Assembly (NCBI GenBank): GCA_020744425.1
Contig: JAGMUV010000005.1
Coordinates: 1,860,001-1,924,000 of the forward strand
Direction: 5' to 3'
Length of the DNA stretch: 64,000 nt
Origin: Dactylonectria macrodidyma
Lineage: Eukaryota; Ascomycota; Sordariomycetes; Hypocreales; Nectriaceae
In this document: piece by piece, positions 1 to 11,877 of the stretch
Numbering within the stretch: the stretch's first letter is position 1
How the letters are laid out: every line of letters begins with the position of its first letter
Position numbers and translations under genes: made by a program
Notes under the pieces: model-generated
What the model was told of the DNA's origin: nothing
The model's database searches: none
The model's input: only the letters and a program-made list of their open reading frames with translations

Positions 1-2760
1 TGGACCCCCCGTAGCTCGGTCTCAAGGCCATACAACCACCAATCATGACCGTCCATTCAAGCCCCTTGCTAGACTGCTGGACTTTTAGGTGGTATCAACA
101 AAAGTTGCTTGGCCCCTACCAGAGTCTGCGGGTTGCTTTGGCCCTGGTTGGCAGTCGTCCACGTCTTCCATCTTGCAGTCAGTCCTTCAGCGCCTAGGAG
201 CTTTCTCTCCCACTGCTGGGCTCCAGTGCTCCTCTCCACTAGCCAATGCCTACCTGCCCAGGCTCCCATCAACAAGTCGCACCGCGTCTGGTCTGCCTTG
301 CCTGGCCTTGCCTCGAGTCATGGAGCTCCCGATGGCAGCAATTACTCAATGATGACATGAGGAACGCCTCGCGGATCAATAGCTCATGGCCAGGGAGGAT
401 GAGGGCGGCAGACATGCATACCAAACAGCCCAGAGGCAGCACACCAGCCAGACTAAAAACCGGCTTTTGGCTTTTTCGTTGGGTTGGGCCGCGCAAATCT
501 AGAATCTATGGCTGCATATGCCCAGGAACTGCCTTGTTCTTTTGCATGCCATGCCATCCAGTTCAATGCCAGCCAACCAGTCAATGCCATCCGGTCATTA
601 CAACAGCGGGTTCCCTTTGTCTGAAACAAGCTGGGGATGGATGTTTGTCACCGTTCTCATTTTGTACAGCCTGGATCTAAGGCACCGATGCCCCATAGCC
701 TTACGGCTTTGTGCTTTGTCAAATCAGTCATCGCTCCAGCGTGGACCCCAGAACCTAGCATCGTGGATACGCTAAGTACAGTGCTGCATCAGCCCGTCCA
801 GATCCAGGCTTGAGGAGCGAGTTCGTGGATCCCGAATCCTGGATCCATGGTCATCTGCAGCCTTGACAGTCGTTGTCTACAAATCCCACACTCTTTCAAC
901 TTTTTTTTTTTTTTTTTTTCGACGAGTTCAAGTGCTACAAATATTCGACATCCACCGCTTGCTTCGCTTCGTCCCATCCATCCCAGGGCCATCTATCTGA
1001 TGGCGCTTCTCAGCACGAGTCGTGTCAAAAAAAGTCATGACGCGCATCAGAGCGCCAAAAGCTGAACGGGGATTTGACACGTGCTACTGCTCTCCGGCTC
1101 ACAACAATCATGTTTGTCTCAGCCTCAAGACGTACGTATTTCGTATCCTCCCGGTCTCGGCTTAGCTCGCGGTAAGCCCTAAGTTGGTAGTCGGTACTCT
1201 AAGTACATGCACGCTCTCACAATGGGTTATATTCAGCATCGCCTTCTTAGGTAAGTCTAGGCTGTTCGTGATGAGAAAGTCGACATTTGGCAACATTTTA
1301 GCCATTCCTAGCATCACGCCAAATGGAAAAGCCACAGCATGTTAGTGATTTCTATACCATCTTAAGATCGAAGCCTCCCCACATCGAAGAAACGTACGTT
1401 GATTCCTATCTAACAGTGCGAATGACTACACTATCTACTGCGTACATTTCCATTGAGAATTCATTAGCCAGGCTGCCTTGAGGAACTGTAAGAATGCCAC
1501 GTGCGACCTTATCAGTGTAGCGCCAAGAGCAAACAATTCACGCCAGAGCGTCTTGAGCTCCTTGTTGTCTATTTATCCAGTCGTCAGACTTCCAGCTTCG
1601 CAATTGTCCTACTAAATATTTGGTCTTGACTCAAGAAGTCTTCATCTACAAGTCCACGAAGCCTGTTCACCGTTCGTGCCACCATGTGTGGCAAACGTTT
1701 CCCACAGGTCTGAGACTTCAACCCCAACTGATTGATCCACCACGAAGCGGCAGAAATATGGCACACTGTCAGATAAGTCTTGCTCAAGGAGCTGATGTAC
1801 TTTGGAACTCCTCCAGAATTATGTGTTGACAAAAACTGTCACTCAAGGCACCTGGTCGTCTGGAACATAGACTCTGGGGAGCATGTAAAATGAGGACTTT
1901 TATTGAAGACTTGAAGACTCTGTTACTCGCCGCATTGATGGTGGATTTTTGTACGAGACGTGTAGGAACAGTCGCTTTCTCCTACGACAGCCGGCGAGGG
2001 GACCTGGGAATATTTGACTCAAAAGCCCACAGACCAGCAAAATAGGAAACATCGATTGAAAGTCACCCATAACTTCTCAAGTTATATAAAGGATCATTCT
2101 ATCAATTCACATAGCTCCGGTCTCGGGCCAACAGGTCTCCGTATAACCCATGTTTACGCCTCTAAACTAGCAAAATATTTACTACTAAGAGCTTTATCTT
2201 TAGTTGTATTTATGTGGGTATAGAGGCGGTATGGACCTTCAATACACCTAGAGTAAGGCCTTAGGAAGGCTTCGGTTTGGAAATGGTTTCCTATGATACA
2301 CAAACCGAGGTCATAAGCGATTCCTGATGATGTCCGATGGCTGACAAGCGACCTTTCGCACATGGGTAACTCCGAGTAACAAAACCCCAGGCAGTGTTTT
2401 CTGATAATTTCCAACTGCCATCGCGGTGTTTATTAGCTAGAAGTCCGATTGATCATGTCAACTGCTCTGCTGTAGCTGAAGTTCTGAGATCCGTTGTGAC
2501 TATCTGTCAAAACAACACCACGTCGTGGTACTCGATGTCGCCATAGGAGTCATTCAACATTGATAGTTGACAAAATTCGAGATGAATTAGGACTTGAGGA
2601 AGATTTACACTTAGGGCGATATGTCCAACATAAAATCAACACCCCGAAACCAGGGGTTGTAAATGCGTATAGTTCTCGTTTCGGTCGTAACAAATTGCAT
2701 CACAAACAACACCGCTTACTCTCTCTCGCAGCTAATACAGGGGAAGCTAGGCCGGCTGCT
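1..2760. other. gene-poor left flank
   Basis: No open frame here shows a recognisable domain. The stretch holds a 19-base T run at 901-919 and becomes relatively AT-rich around 2040-2230. A long minus frame from about 2100 to 1570 has several stops and could be a decayed gene, but its stop density is not far from chance. The last few hundred bases are probably the 3' flank of the transporter gene that ends at 2761. Confidence 0.5.
901..919 (+). repeat. poly-T tract
   Basis: An uninterrupted run of 19 T on the plus strand lies in gene-free DNA. It may be a homopolymer microsatellite or the A-tail remnant of an old minus-strand retroinsertion. I see no element body next to it, so the simple repeat reading is preferred. 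Confidence 0.8.
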
Positions 2761-4544
2761 CTACAACTTAAAACACCTGTACGAAACCTCTTGGCTCTCT
2801 GCGTACGCCCTGAGTTGCCGGTTCTTCCATCCATAAAACAGCCTGAGGCCCAAAGCCACGACGGACACGAATAGGAGCAACGCGGCATTGGTCCAGTGTC
2901 CCGTGGGATAGCCGTCGACCCGCTCGTTCGCCTGGTAGATCCAGACTCCCGGGATCTGACCCAGACCACCGCCCAGGGACACATTGATGGCAATGGCCAG
3001 GCCTGTCGAGGCGGTCGTGAAGACGTTGGAGCTGAGCCATCCCAGCATCGGCGGGATACACGCGAACGAGCCCGCAGTAGCCATGATAAGGCCGCCGTAT
3101 CGAGCCGCATATGCGTCCGCTGGGAGTGCTGCCGACATGATGAAGCCTATGGCGCCGACTGCAGAGGCCGCGGCGGTGTGGACGCCTCTTGCGTTGAAGT
3201 GATCTGCCGACCATGCCACAAGAACCTGGCAAACTGTATATTGGTTAGCAGTTTGCCCCGTCATGAAGTCGAAAACACCTTACCGTATGCGATGGCCCAC
3301 GGAGGCACCGTCATCAGCTGTGCCTGCAAGTCGATATATCCTAATCCAACGGTGATGGAAGGCGAAAACAGACTCAAGCTAGCAAAAGCAGGACTGGCAG
3401 CGAAGTAGATGGCGTAATGCGCATACAGTCGCCAATCAGTCAACGTCTCCTTGGCTTCCTCCCAGTTCATGGTCGGATGAGACTCTTTGCTGCCTTCGTA
3501 GTACAGCCGCTGGATCGCTAGGTCCTTCTCTCCTTCTGTGAGCCAGGTGGTGCGCTCAGGGTAGTCGGGCAAGAAGAAGAGGACAAGGAAGGCGGCCAAG
3601 CAGGACGGGATGCCTTCAATGATGAAGAGCCATCGCCAGCCGGAGAGGCCTGATGCGCCGTTCATGTGGCCGATGCCGTATGCGATTGCGCCGCCAAACT
3701 ATGATATGGTAAACAAAGCGAGCGAGACTTGGTAGCGATAAACTACTTACTGCGCCAGCGAGAGTAGCGGATGCGAGGATGAATGCGACGCTATGCTTGG
3801 TGAGAAACCCATCTTGCGACAATGAAACTTAGACTATCTCGGCTAACTCACCGAACACTTCGCTCGTCGTGCTTGTACCAGAAGGTAAGATAGTAAACCA
3901 ATCCCGGAAACAAACCCGCCTCAAATGTCCCCAACAAAAATCGCACAGCCGTAACACTGGCGAAGCTATTTGTGGCCGCCGTGACGATGGTCATGCCACC
4001 CCAGCAGAACATGAGGAACGCAAGCCAACGACTGGGCCGCAGCTTCTTGAGCAGGATGTTGCTGGGGACCTCGAAGACGGCGTAGGAGACGAGGAAGACC
4101 ATGAGGGAGATGATGAACTGGTCGTTGGTCATGTTGGTCTCGTGCTGCATGTCGTTATTGGTGGAGGAGTTGAGGATCATGGCGTTTCCGATGTTGGTGC
4201 GGTCGAGGAAGCACAAGAAGTAGATGGCGGCCGACAGCGGGATGATGCGCATGTCCTGCTTCCAGAGCAGGCCCTTTTCCACGGGGCTCATCGAGACATC
4301 GTATACGAACGCCGGGTCCTACATTGGCGGAGGCGAGGTTATTAAGAGTTGCCGATTTGGTCTACATGGCGGGCATATACATGGGATTTGAACGGGCAGA
4401 CTTGAAGAGGGAGACTCGAACGAGGGAGAGAGACTTGAATGGAAAGGACTTGTTTACATCTTTGGCGATAGTAGAATCGATATCGTCTTCGGCCACGGGC
4501 GGAGGGAACGGGCGGGGAATCTTTTCCGGAGGCCACGCCACCAT
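2761..4544 (-). CDS. MFS transporter, anion:cation symporter (Dal5-like) family
   Basis: The gene encodes a plasma-membrane or organelle permease of the major facilitator superfamily, in the branch that includes allantoate (Dal5), nicotinate and vitamin permeases. The substrate cannot be read from sequence. Five exons join in phase: 4544-4458, 4318-3852, 3790-3751, 3698-3284 and 3233-2761, giving about 493 residues. TM1 carries the typical FLDRTNIGNA segment. The second exon ends in the RFLLGTFEAGLFPG stretch (TM4-5) typical of this family. The central exon holds GWRWLFIIEGIP (TM6) followed by FFLPDYPE, and the last exon carries the C-terminal helices. The donors are mostly GTRAGT; the first is GTAAAC and less certain. 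Start 4544 is chosen because it gives a short cytosolic tail; the frame stays open upstream to 4691. It stands alone with large flanks. Confidence 0.88.
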
Positions 4545-6413
4545 CTTGGGCAAGCCGTTGCTGGTATTCAGCAGCGGTTTTGGCAGCGCGACTCTAAAGG
4601 AATTTGGGGTTCGCAGGGAGAAGGGATTCGACGATGGAGGCGCGTTCTTAGGCAGAAGGGCGTTACGACCACCGCGACGCGGGCACGACACAGTGGGATG
4701 TGGTAGAATGGTGAAGGTTTCACGCTGTTCAACAACCAGAGAGGAGGCAAAATCGAGGAAGAAGAGGGGAAAGGACGGCGCTTTGCCAAGAGCAATATGG
4801 ATATCGCGATGACGGGATTGGGAGAAAAAAATAAAACGAGCGAAAAGATGGGAATGGGGGGGTTTTCGCTACCTAGACCAAATCAGACCGCCGTCTCGGG
4901 ACCAGAAAGAAATGCGGGGGAAGAATGAGAGTCGGGCGGCCTTTTTTCGCAAAGACCAGACCAGAAACGAGGCTCCACCGTCGATCATATCAGCGATATT
5001 TCTTTCCCTTCCTTCTTTCCCTCGCCTCCTCCCCACCCGGGAATGACTCGCAGTGGCGCCATCAAGGCTTCTGAAAGAGGGAACCCGGGCTAGGTTGAGA
5101 GTAGGGATGGTGGGTGGGTTTGAAACTGAAAGGCATGGGTCCCTCGGGCGTAGGAAGGCCGTCCGCCGTTGAAGATCCCCGGCCTGAGGGGAGAAGACGC
5201 CGCGATATGCGAGGTGACGATGCAAGATTCCCATGTTTCTGCTTCGCGTACTTCTCCCCGCGAATAATCTCGACCCATCGCAGGCTGTCGCTGCGATCCC
5301 GCTCCACCCGTCAGTGATAAAAAAGCAAATAAACCTAGCTTGCTAGTCTTATGCGTGTGTCGCATGAGCCAGTGGTGTATCCGAGAGCCAGCGCCTGAGA
5401 GGACCGGCTACGTGCTCGTCCGCTCCGCCATAAGCGATATTCCCGTCGCAAATGGAGAGCACGCGACCCTCAAAGATGCATCACAAAGAGACCACGCACG
5501 CGTCACCCTTTCCCCCTTCAAAGGAACTAAAGGGGTGGGCTCTCCAGCTTCGGCAGTCCAATTGTGGGAGAGGCTGCGAGTCCGTGGTCGGCGGGGCCCA
5601 GCTGGAGACAGGGAACAATGACAAAAAGAGAGGGACAGGCCCAATGCTCCAAGGAACGTCATGATCCGATGGTCCAAGGGTTTGTGGGTGTGTATCCGTA
5701 TGTCTATCCCTTAGCGCGTTCGGCACAAGCCCTCCCGACGGGCTTTATTTCCTCTTTCTTACTTTCAACTACCGACATGCGCAATTGAGGATGCTTGCGA
5801 TACCCGAGCATTCCGTCTTCTTGCCCATCTCGGGACCCATCTTGTCCGGCATGTCTCACCGTTGCGCTCCGGGCCGGGGTGGACCCAGCCTCGGAGTGGC
5901 TGGTGCGTGGTGGCTGCTCCGGTGCCGGCCAACCCCGGCACTAATGACGGGGTTTTCTAGTCTACAGTGCTCCGCGACCTAAGCTTTGGAATTGCGCATT
6001 TGTAAGGGAATATAACGTAAGAGTTGATCACACGTACAGCACATCAAACTAGAGCATATCCCATACATATCCCATGCATATCCCACGAGACTAGAGAATG
6101 TCGTTTGCGACGAAGAGTGTCTGTGTGTTTCCAGCACAAGTGGATAGCCCTGTGATTTACAACGGTTGACGTAGGTCTACCATGGTTGCGTCACATCACT
6201 CTGCGATATCGCCGGGATCGTCATTGTATTGACCGTTCTAAGAAATCCAATTGTCTATTTGGGCGGCCTTCACAACACATCGCCTTCTTATCACCGAGGC
6301 GTCACATCCATCTTGCCCCAATCAGGTTCGCAACCTGCCGCTAAAAAGCCAGTTGCATCATGTAACGAGATACGAAATCACACCCCCGTTATCTGCTTGT
6401 GCTTTACCCGCGT
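4545..6413. other. intergenic, MFS upstream region
   Basis: This stretch holds the promoter and leader of the minus-strand transporter and the 3' flank of the DUF1275 gene. It is GC-rich near 4550-5700. Small open frames occur on both strands, but none shows a domain, conserved motif or paired splice sites. A longer N terminus of the transporter, open to 4691, is possible. Confidence 0.5.
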
Positions 6414-7306
6414 CTAGTCCTCGTCCTCAGCATCAGCCTCGGCCGCCCAGAAGAACCAAGTGACTACCATGCAAAGCTTCAGCCCGGCCGCAATCCACAG
6501 GGTGCCGGCAATGCCGACGGAGCTGTTGGAGAACAGGCCACCGGCAACCGCACCTAGCAGGAGCAGCAGCGGCGCGGCGACCCGGCGGTTCCGCGTCACG
6601 TTCTGAAGCGCAAACAGATCGCGGTCTGAGAATAAATCGCAGTAGATGCCCGTCAGAACCACGCTCGTCAGGGCCTCCTGCCGGAGAGCTCGGCTCGTCA
6701 CCGCCTGTCCGCAACTCTGGAAGGCGACGAGCGCAATGGGAAGCAAGACGTTCCACGCGAGGGCGTCTTTTTCGTTTACGCCGGGAGGGTGCGTGCTGGT
6801 GATGAGAGCGGCCGCCGATGTCAAGAGCGATTGCGCTGCAAAGGATGCGCAGAGGACCCAGCGGCGCCTGGGCGAGAAGAAGCGGTGGAAGCGGGCGAAG
6901 AAGAACGAGCCGAGGCAAAAGCAACTGATGGAAACGGCCGACTTGAAGAGACGAGGTGACGGTGTAGTTGATACCAGGGATGCGAGGCCCAGGCCGACGT
7001 AGACGGTATTGCCTGACTACACATTAGTCTCGACGGCCATTCGCAGGTGACTGTTCGTGACTTACCCGTCTGCATAGACACGAAGGCGCCCCAAACCTGG
7101 ATTGAGGAACTATCCAACAGCCCTGTTACCAAATAGCAAGCAAGCAGGACAGCGTCTGCCCACGAGCAGGAAAGCTCGGCTGTCATTCTCCGCCTCCAAC
7201 CTGCACGGCCCGGACGCCGCGAGGACTGCAGCAGAGGCGCATCCTCGCGAGCCACGCCATTGGGGGTGACGCTCCCGACAGTGCCGTAGCTTCGTTGACC
7301 GGTCAT
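6414..7306 (-). CDS. DUF1275 (YoaK-like) membrane protein
   Basis: This is a predicted integral membrane protein of the DUF1275/YoaK family, whose biochemical role is unknown. Two exons, 7306-7066 and 7012-6414, join in phase to give about 279 residues, a usual length for the family. After a polar N terminus of about 40 residues come hydrophobic segments. The first begins with ADAVLLACYLVTGLLDSSS. The splice junction recreates FVSMQTGNTVYVGLG, the hallmark of this family, which strongly supports the 53-nt intron. Further helices run through GVNEKDALAWNVLLPIALVA, then the TSRALRQEALTSVVLTGIYCDL segment and a C-terminal pair of helices. The tail is acidic (AEADAEDED). The start at 7306 is the first ATG of the open frame. 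Confidence 0.88.
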
Positions 7307-8022
7307 GTCGATTGAAGCCTCACGACGTGTCTTTCGGGGCCGAGCAGTACAATCTAAGGATAGAAGGGATCCTAACGACCTCCACGCGCGATATATTTAT
7401 GGTAGAATATCATTTGGAAGGTGGAGACTCACCCAGATAACAAGTGAACCTTGAAGTTCCGCCCAAGCCCCCACCCGCTAACACGGCAACATTCCTCGGT
7501 CACTCTAGGGTCACTCACCGCGAGAACAACTTTCCCCATATTTTGCAGTAAATAGTCAATTGGTAAGATCTATCCAACTAGGTGTGAATTGAGTAAGACT
7601 ATCAACTTCATTGACGTCCCAACTCTTTCACTCGGTGAAAGTTTATGTCGTCCATTTCTCTCAGCTTGGCCGGGATGCCGTATGCCTCTCACCGCTCACC
7701 GACTCACAGTGCAACATGGCAATCTGGCTCACCTTGAGCAAAGAAAGCAGTTCAGTTCACTTCGAGGATCCGAACGTTATTTAAGAGACGTAACAGGTTC
7801 TCATTGAATGATATTTACATTGCGCTATATGCAACCGTGAGATTTTCTACGCCAGTTCTCAGTTGTCCCACGTAACCGCGTGTTCATTCAGACCTCAGAT
7901 GTGATGGGACCTGCCAATAAATTCACTATTCACAAGAAGATAAAAGTAGAAAGAAGAAAACCCCTAGATGTCTCTCATCACACATCCTCCACCCAAAAAA
8001 AGCCCTCCTGCGGATTGTCCGC
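7307..8022. other. intergenic, DUF1275 promoter region
   Basis: This spacer lies between two minus-strand genes, so it holds the promoter and leader of the DUF1275 gene and the 3' untranslated region of the secreted-protein gene. No TATA box or repeated motif stands out and no coding frame is supported. Confidence 0.5.
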
Positions 8023-10204
8023 TTAGTAGCCCCAAGGGATGGCCTGGGGAGTCTGGGTCACGTAGACGGTCTTGATCACGGTGCGAGTAGAGCACGCCTT
8101 GCTGGTGGCCTGGCCGGAGGCAAGACCGGCAGTGGAGGTGCGAGGGCGGCGGGTGCGAGTGCGGGTGTGCTGGCGCGTCTTGGGGATCTGGGTGGAGGTG
8201 GAAGTGGTGGTGGGAACATCCTCATCCTCGCCCTCGCTGTCACCAGAGCAGTCCTCGTCGTCGCCCTCATCGTCACCTCCGGGGGTAGCCACGGGGGTGG
8301 AAGACACGGGGGTAGCGCCAGGAGTAGTGGGGGTGATGGCAGAGGTGACGATGTCGGTGAGTTGCTTGATGGTGGTCAGGGCAGCGGAAGAAGCGACGAC
8401 GGTGTCCTCGGCGGCGGAGGAGACGACGGAGGGCTCCACAGCATCGGCCGAAGAACCGGCAGCGGTGGTGGTCGGTGCCTGAAGGATGTTGGACACGGAC
8501 TCAGAGAGGGTGACTAGGGAAGGACGGGGAGCGTCAGAGGGCAGCGAGGTGGTGGCAGCGGCAGCCTGGGAGGTCTCCTCAACAGCGACGACGGTAGTGG
8601 GCTCGGCGGCAGCAACGGAGGACTCAACGGCAGCGGCCGAGGACTGGACAGCAGCGGCGGTAGAGGCGGCAGCGGTCTTGGAGGCAGACTTCGTGGCAGC
8701 GGCCGAGGTGGCGGCGTTTCCGCTGCCGCTTCCGTTGCTCATGCAGGCGAATGACATCTTGGTGACGGCGGATCCGGTGGTAGCACCAGAGAGGGACCAC
8801 TCCATGGAGACGTAGGGCCAGCAGATGCGGCCATCGGACATGGTCACCATGTCACCGGCGACGTAGGTGTCGTCAGAGGTGATTGCAGAGCCAGATGTGG
8901 CGCCAGTGCTGTCGACAAGCTGGAACTTGGTGCCAGCAAAGGTACCGCGGCAGCCCATGGCGTCGAAGTCGCAGATGGGGTTGGAGATCTCCTCCCAAGA
9001 GACGAGGGCGTTCTTGCTGTCAAAGGCGGCGACGTGGGCATTGGAGCAATCGTTGGAGCCCTCGGTGATCCAGTTGACCTGGCTGTCACCATCCTCAGAG
9101 CCGACGACAGAGGTTGCCTGCTCACCGACGAGGGTCTTCTTGTCAGAGAAGAGGGCGATGGCGATGTTGCGGTTGTTGGTGCGGTTGGCGGAGGTAGTGT
9201 AGCCGGCACCCATCCACTCGTTCTCAGTCAGGTCGATGGCACCACGGGACACCCAGGAGAAGATGTACGAGTCGGAGTCGATGAAGCGGGCGAGGACACT
9301 ATAAGAACCGCTCATTCCGCCCATGGGTTCGTTGCTGGCTCCGTTGATGACGTGCTCGTTGGAGACCTTGACGCCGTTGTTACTCATGCCCTGGGTCTCG
9401 GTGTTGAGCCAGATGGCACCCTGATCCTCAGCGCAGAGGGACGCAAAGGGAGCCTCGTCGGCCTCCTCGAAAGCGATACCGGTGTTGTGCGAGCAGCCCC
9501 AAGAGGAAGAGGCACCAGCGATCTCCTCCAGCGTTCCGTCGGTCTTGATGTAGCGGATGGCATCACCGAAGTGACCGGAAGCGGAGCCAGAGTACGAGGT
9601 GACGACGATGTAAGCAGCATAGTAGCCGGCCTTCTCAGAGTAGACGAGGTCACCGTTGATATCAGGAGAGGCAAGGGAGTCAGAAGCGTCAATGTTAGGC
9701 CCGCCAAGAAGGGTCCTGAAGGTCTTGACGCCGTCGGTGTATCGGTAGAGAACAGCAATGCCAACGCCATCGGCCTCCCCAGAGACAACCTCGTTAGTCA
9801 AAAGAGCCTGAATGCATGGTTAGTCATGTTGAACGACGTCAAAGATGCTGCAGAGTTCAGGGACTTACAAAACCGTCATCGTGAGCAACTAGGCCACCGG
9901 CCTCAAGACCGCCGGAAATAGTGACGGCGTCGCCGACGGCAGCAAAGGTCTCGGGATCAACGCCCTGAACGTGAACGCCGGTGCCGCTGTTGTCGAGGTA
10001 GGCGAGGAAGGCCTTGGAGCCATCGGGGGAGACTGCGAAGGGGGTACGGCGATGGTGAGGGTAGCCAGTCCAGTAAGCTTCCTTGATGGGGTTGAAGGAG
10101 CTGGTCAGGGTCAATGAGTCAACGAAGTTCTCCAGCGACGAGGCGGACAGCTGAGCGGCCGCCAGCGCCAGGCCGGCGGCAAAGGTGAAGAGGTGTCGGG
10201 TCAT
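8023..10204 (-). CDS. secreted Ser/Thr/Ala-rich protein of unknown function
   Basis: Two exons, 10204-9869 and 9807-8023, join exactly between codons (donor GTAAGT, acceptor CAG) to give about 706 residues. The N terminus is a clear signal peptide (MTRHLFTFAAGLALAAAQ). Residues 20 to about 465 form a globular region, with phrases such as PFAVSPDGSKAFLAYLD and repeated GxxAxxDD-type turns that suggest a beta-propeller-like fold (inference). From about residue 470 the chain is low-complexity Ser/Thr/Ala/Val. It then passes a very acidic block (GGDDEGDDED...) and a basic Thr/Arg block (TRTRTRRPRT), and ends in TVYVTQTPQAIPWGY. There is no hydrophobic C-terminal tail, so no GPI anchor is predicted; a cell-wall or extracellular location is likely. 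I recognise no enzyme motif. Codon use is strongly biased to C/G third positions, suggesting high expression. Confidence 0.85.
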
Positions 10205-10400
10205 GTTGAGAGATCAAACGAGAGTTTCAAGATGCGACGAGTGTAAGAGAGTGGACTCAGTCGGTTTCGGTAAGTAGTAAAGATCGTGGAAAAGAAATCA
10301 AAGAATGTAATAAGACCCCAGGTCAAAAAATCCAAAAGCACACAAAACGTGTTAAAGATCGTGTCCTTCAAGTCGTAGGATCTGGAAGGCGACATGGCGA

Positions 10401-10408
10401 CTTATAAA
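10401..10408 (-). promoter_or_regulatory. TATA box of the secreted-protein gene
   Basis: On the minus strand the sequence reads TTTATAAG, about 197 bases before the ATG at 10204. This would place a leader of roughly 160-170 bases in front of the start. Position and match are reasonable, but there is no transcript evidence. Confidence 0.4.
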
Positions 10409-11530
10409 CACCAGGCCATGGTCTCGCTTGCAGGGTCCCAGGCCGCATCTTGGGCGGCGCGCCCGAGGGGCCGGGAGCAACGGCTTCAGCCAAGACGTGA
10501 CCCATGCGGGAAAAGCAGCGGTGGGAAAATCTCAAAACAGCCTGCGCTGACTAGCCTTGCGGCCATCTTCTGGCGCTCATTTTACATCAGACAGCCAACA
10601 GGTGAGGGGGGTTGACGATGCTGGGTTAAGACGTTTCAAGCCCTGGTCGAACTGTGACGGGCGGAGACGGCCATCAGCTCGAGCCACAACTTATCCGCCG
10701 CGTGCCTGGACAACACGAGGTTGCTGAAATGTGGAAAGAAAGAGTCGAGTGATGCCAAAGAGGTCATGACTCTAAGGGTAGACGCGTACGTAGTCGGCTC
10801 TGTAGAGAAGAACTTACAACTTCCAGAGGCAGAAGAGGTCCTTCCAGCAAGTAAGTCCACACACAGAAGAACGAGATACTTTGTAAATAATTGCCGTCCC
10901 TGGATAGGATCCATCGGCTCACGCTACTGGCCCTGTCTCTTGGGTCGAAAACGATGCTAGTGGATAAGTTTATTGGTGGATCGTCAACGGCCGTCTGGCT
11001 AGTCTGGGACTGGACCGAGCGTGGGTTCGGGAATCGACACCATGGCTCCATTAGGGACAGGTTTCGAACTGTCAGGCAGTAAACGAGATGGGCCCAGGAG
11101 CATCTCGAACAAAACACACCAGAGTGTGGGCCGTTTCTTTCTGCGGGGTTCAGTCCCTAATTTCGTAGAGTTCGTGGAGGTAGACAGGGCTTCCATGGCG
11201 CTTCCAGGGCCTAGTTCTCGATTCTCATGGCGCTGCTGTGTCGTGATATTATTCGATTGGCGGCTCACGGCTCATGATTCTAGCGAAGACGCCATCTCGG
11301 TTGATGTTGAAAAGCCCCTTTAGCTCCTCTAGATGCTATCGTATTCCCAAATGACCTTTTGCCTCGAGATTGCCTTGTTGAGTACTCATTAACTCTAGCA
11401 TAGTCGGGCCCTGAATGGTCAGCCTCCAGCCAAGAGTTTTGTACTTGTGCCCCTGTTTCGAGCGGTTTCGTCGAGATTTGCCTGACGAATGGCCGCTAGC
11501 TGTTTCTAACAAAAAGCTGCTTACACAGTA

Positions 11531-11563
11531 CAGCAAGTACAGCAAGTACAGCAAGTACAGCAA
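11531..11563 (+). repeat. 9-bp tandem repeat (CAGCAAGTA)
   Basis: Three perfect copies of CAGCAAGTA are followed by a partial copy (CAGCAA), about 3.7 units in all. The repeat lies in gene-free sequence some 155 bases before the inverted-repeat element. Confidence 0.9.
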
Positions 11564-11718
11564 TGAAATGATCTCTCCAAGCCGCGGGGGAGCAAGCAGC
11601 CCTGTGAGAGTGGCAGAAACTCGTCATCCTCTTGAGGCTTTAGAGGAAGGATTCATCAAAGAGCTGGTAACTATAATTCGCGGAAGCAAGGAAGGATACT
11701 ACCCAACGCAGACCATAA

Positions 11719-11877
11719 TACCGTAAAAACTCTGTTAACTCGAACACTTAGCGTTCCTATCTTTATGTCCATAATCCACTGTTAACCGCAAAATATGCAT
11801 GACTCACTCAGTTGATTGGTTAAATCTGCTTTTTGTGGGGGGCACTAAGCGTTCGAGTTAACAGAGTTGTTACGGTA
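11719..11877. mobile_element. MITE-like element with ~33-bp inverted repeats and TA duplication
   Basis: The left end (from 11721) reads CCGTAAAAACTCTGTTAACT and continues to about 11753. The right end (to 11875) is its reverse complement with a handful of mismatches over about 33 bases. Both ends are flanked by TA, the target duplication of Tc1/mariner and pogo/Fot1 transposons. The interior is only about 90 bases, AT-rich and non-coding, so this is a non-autonomous miniature element. The repeat core resembles pogo/Fot1-class ends in general style, but I cannot assign a family. It lies about 970 bases upstream of the four-TM gene. Confidence 0.8.

Noticed and set aside
1570..2100. Minus frame with protein-like stretches (for example VPYFCRFVVDQSVGVEVSDL) and several stops
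   Set aside because: The number of stops is not clearly below chance for this length, and any stop can be written as C-to-T from CAA, CAG or CGA, so this does not prove a RIP-mutated gene. A homologue search would decide.
9034..9921. 295-codon plus-strand frame opposite the secreted-protein gene
   Set aside because: GC-rich third positions of the real minus-strand gene keep this antisense frame open; it runs across that gene's intron and has no domain.
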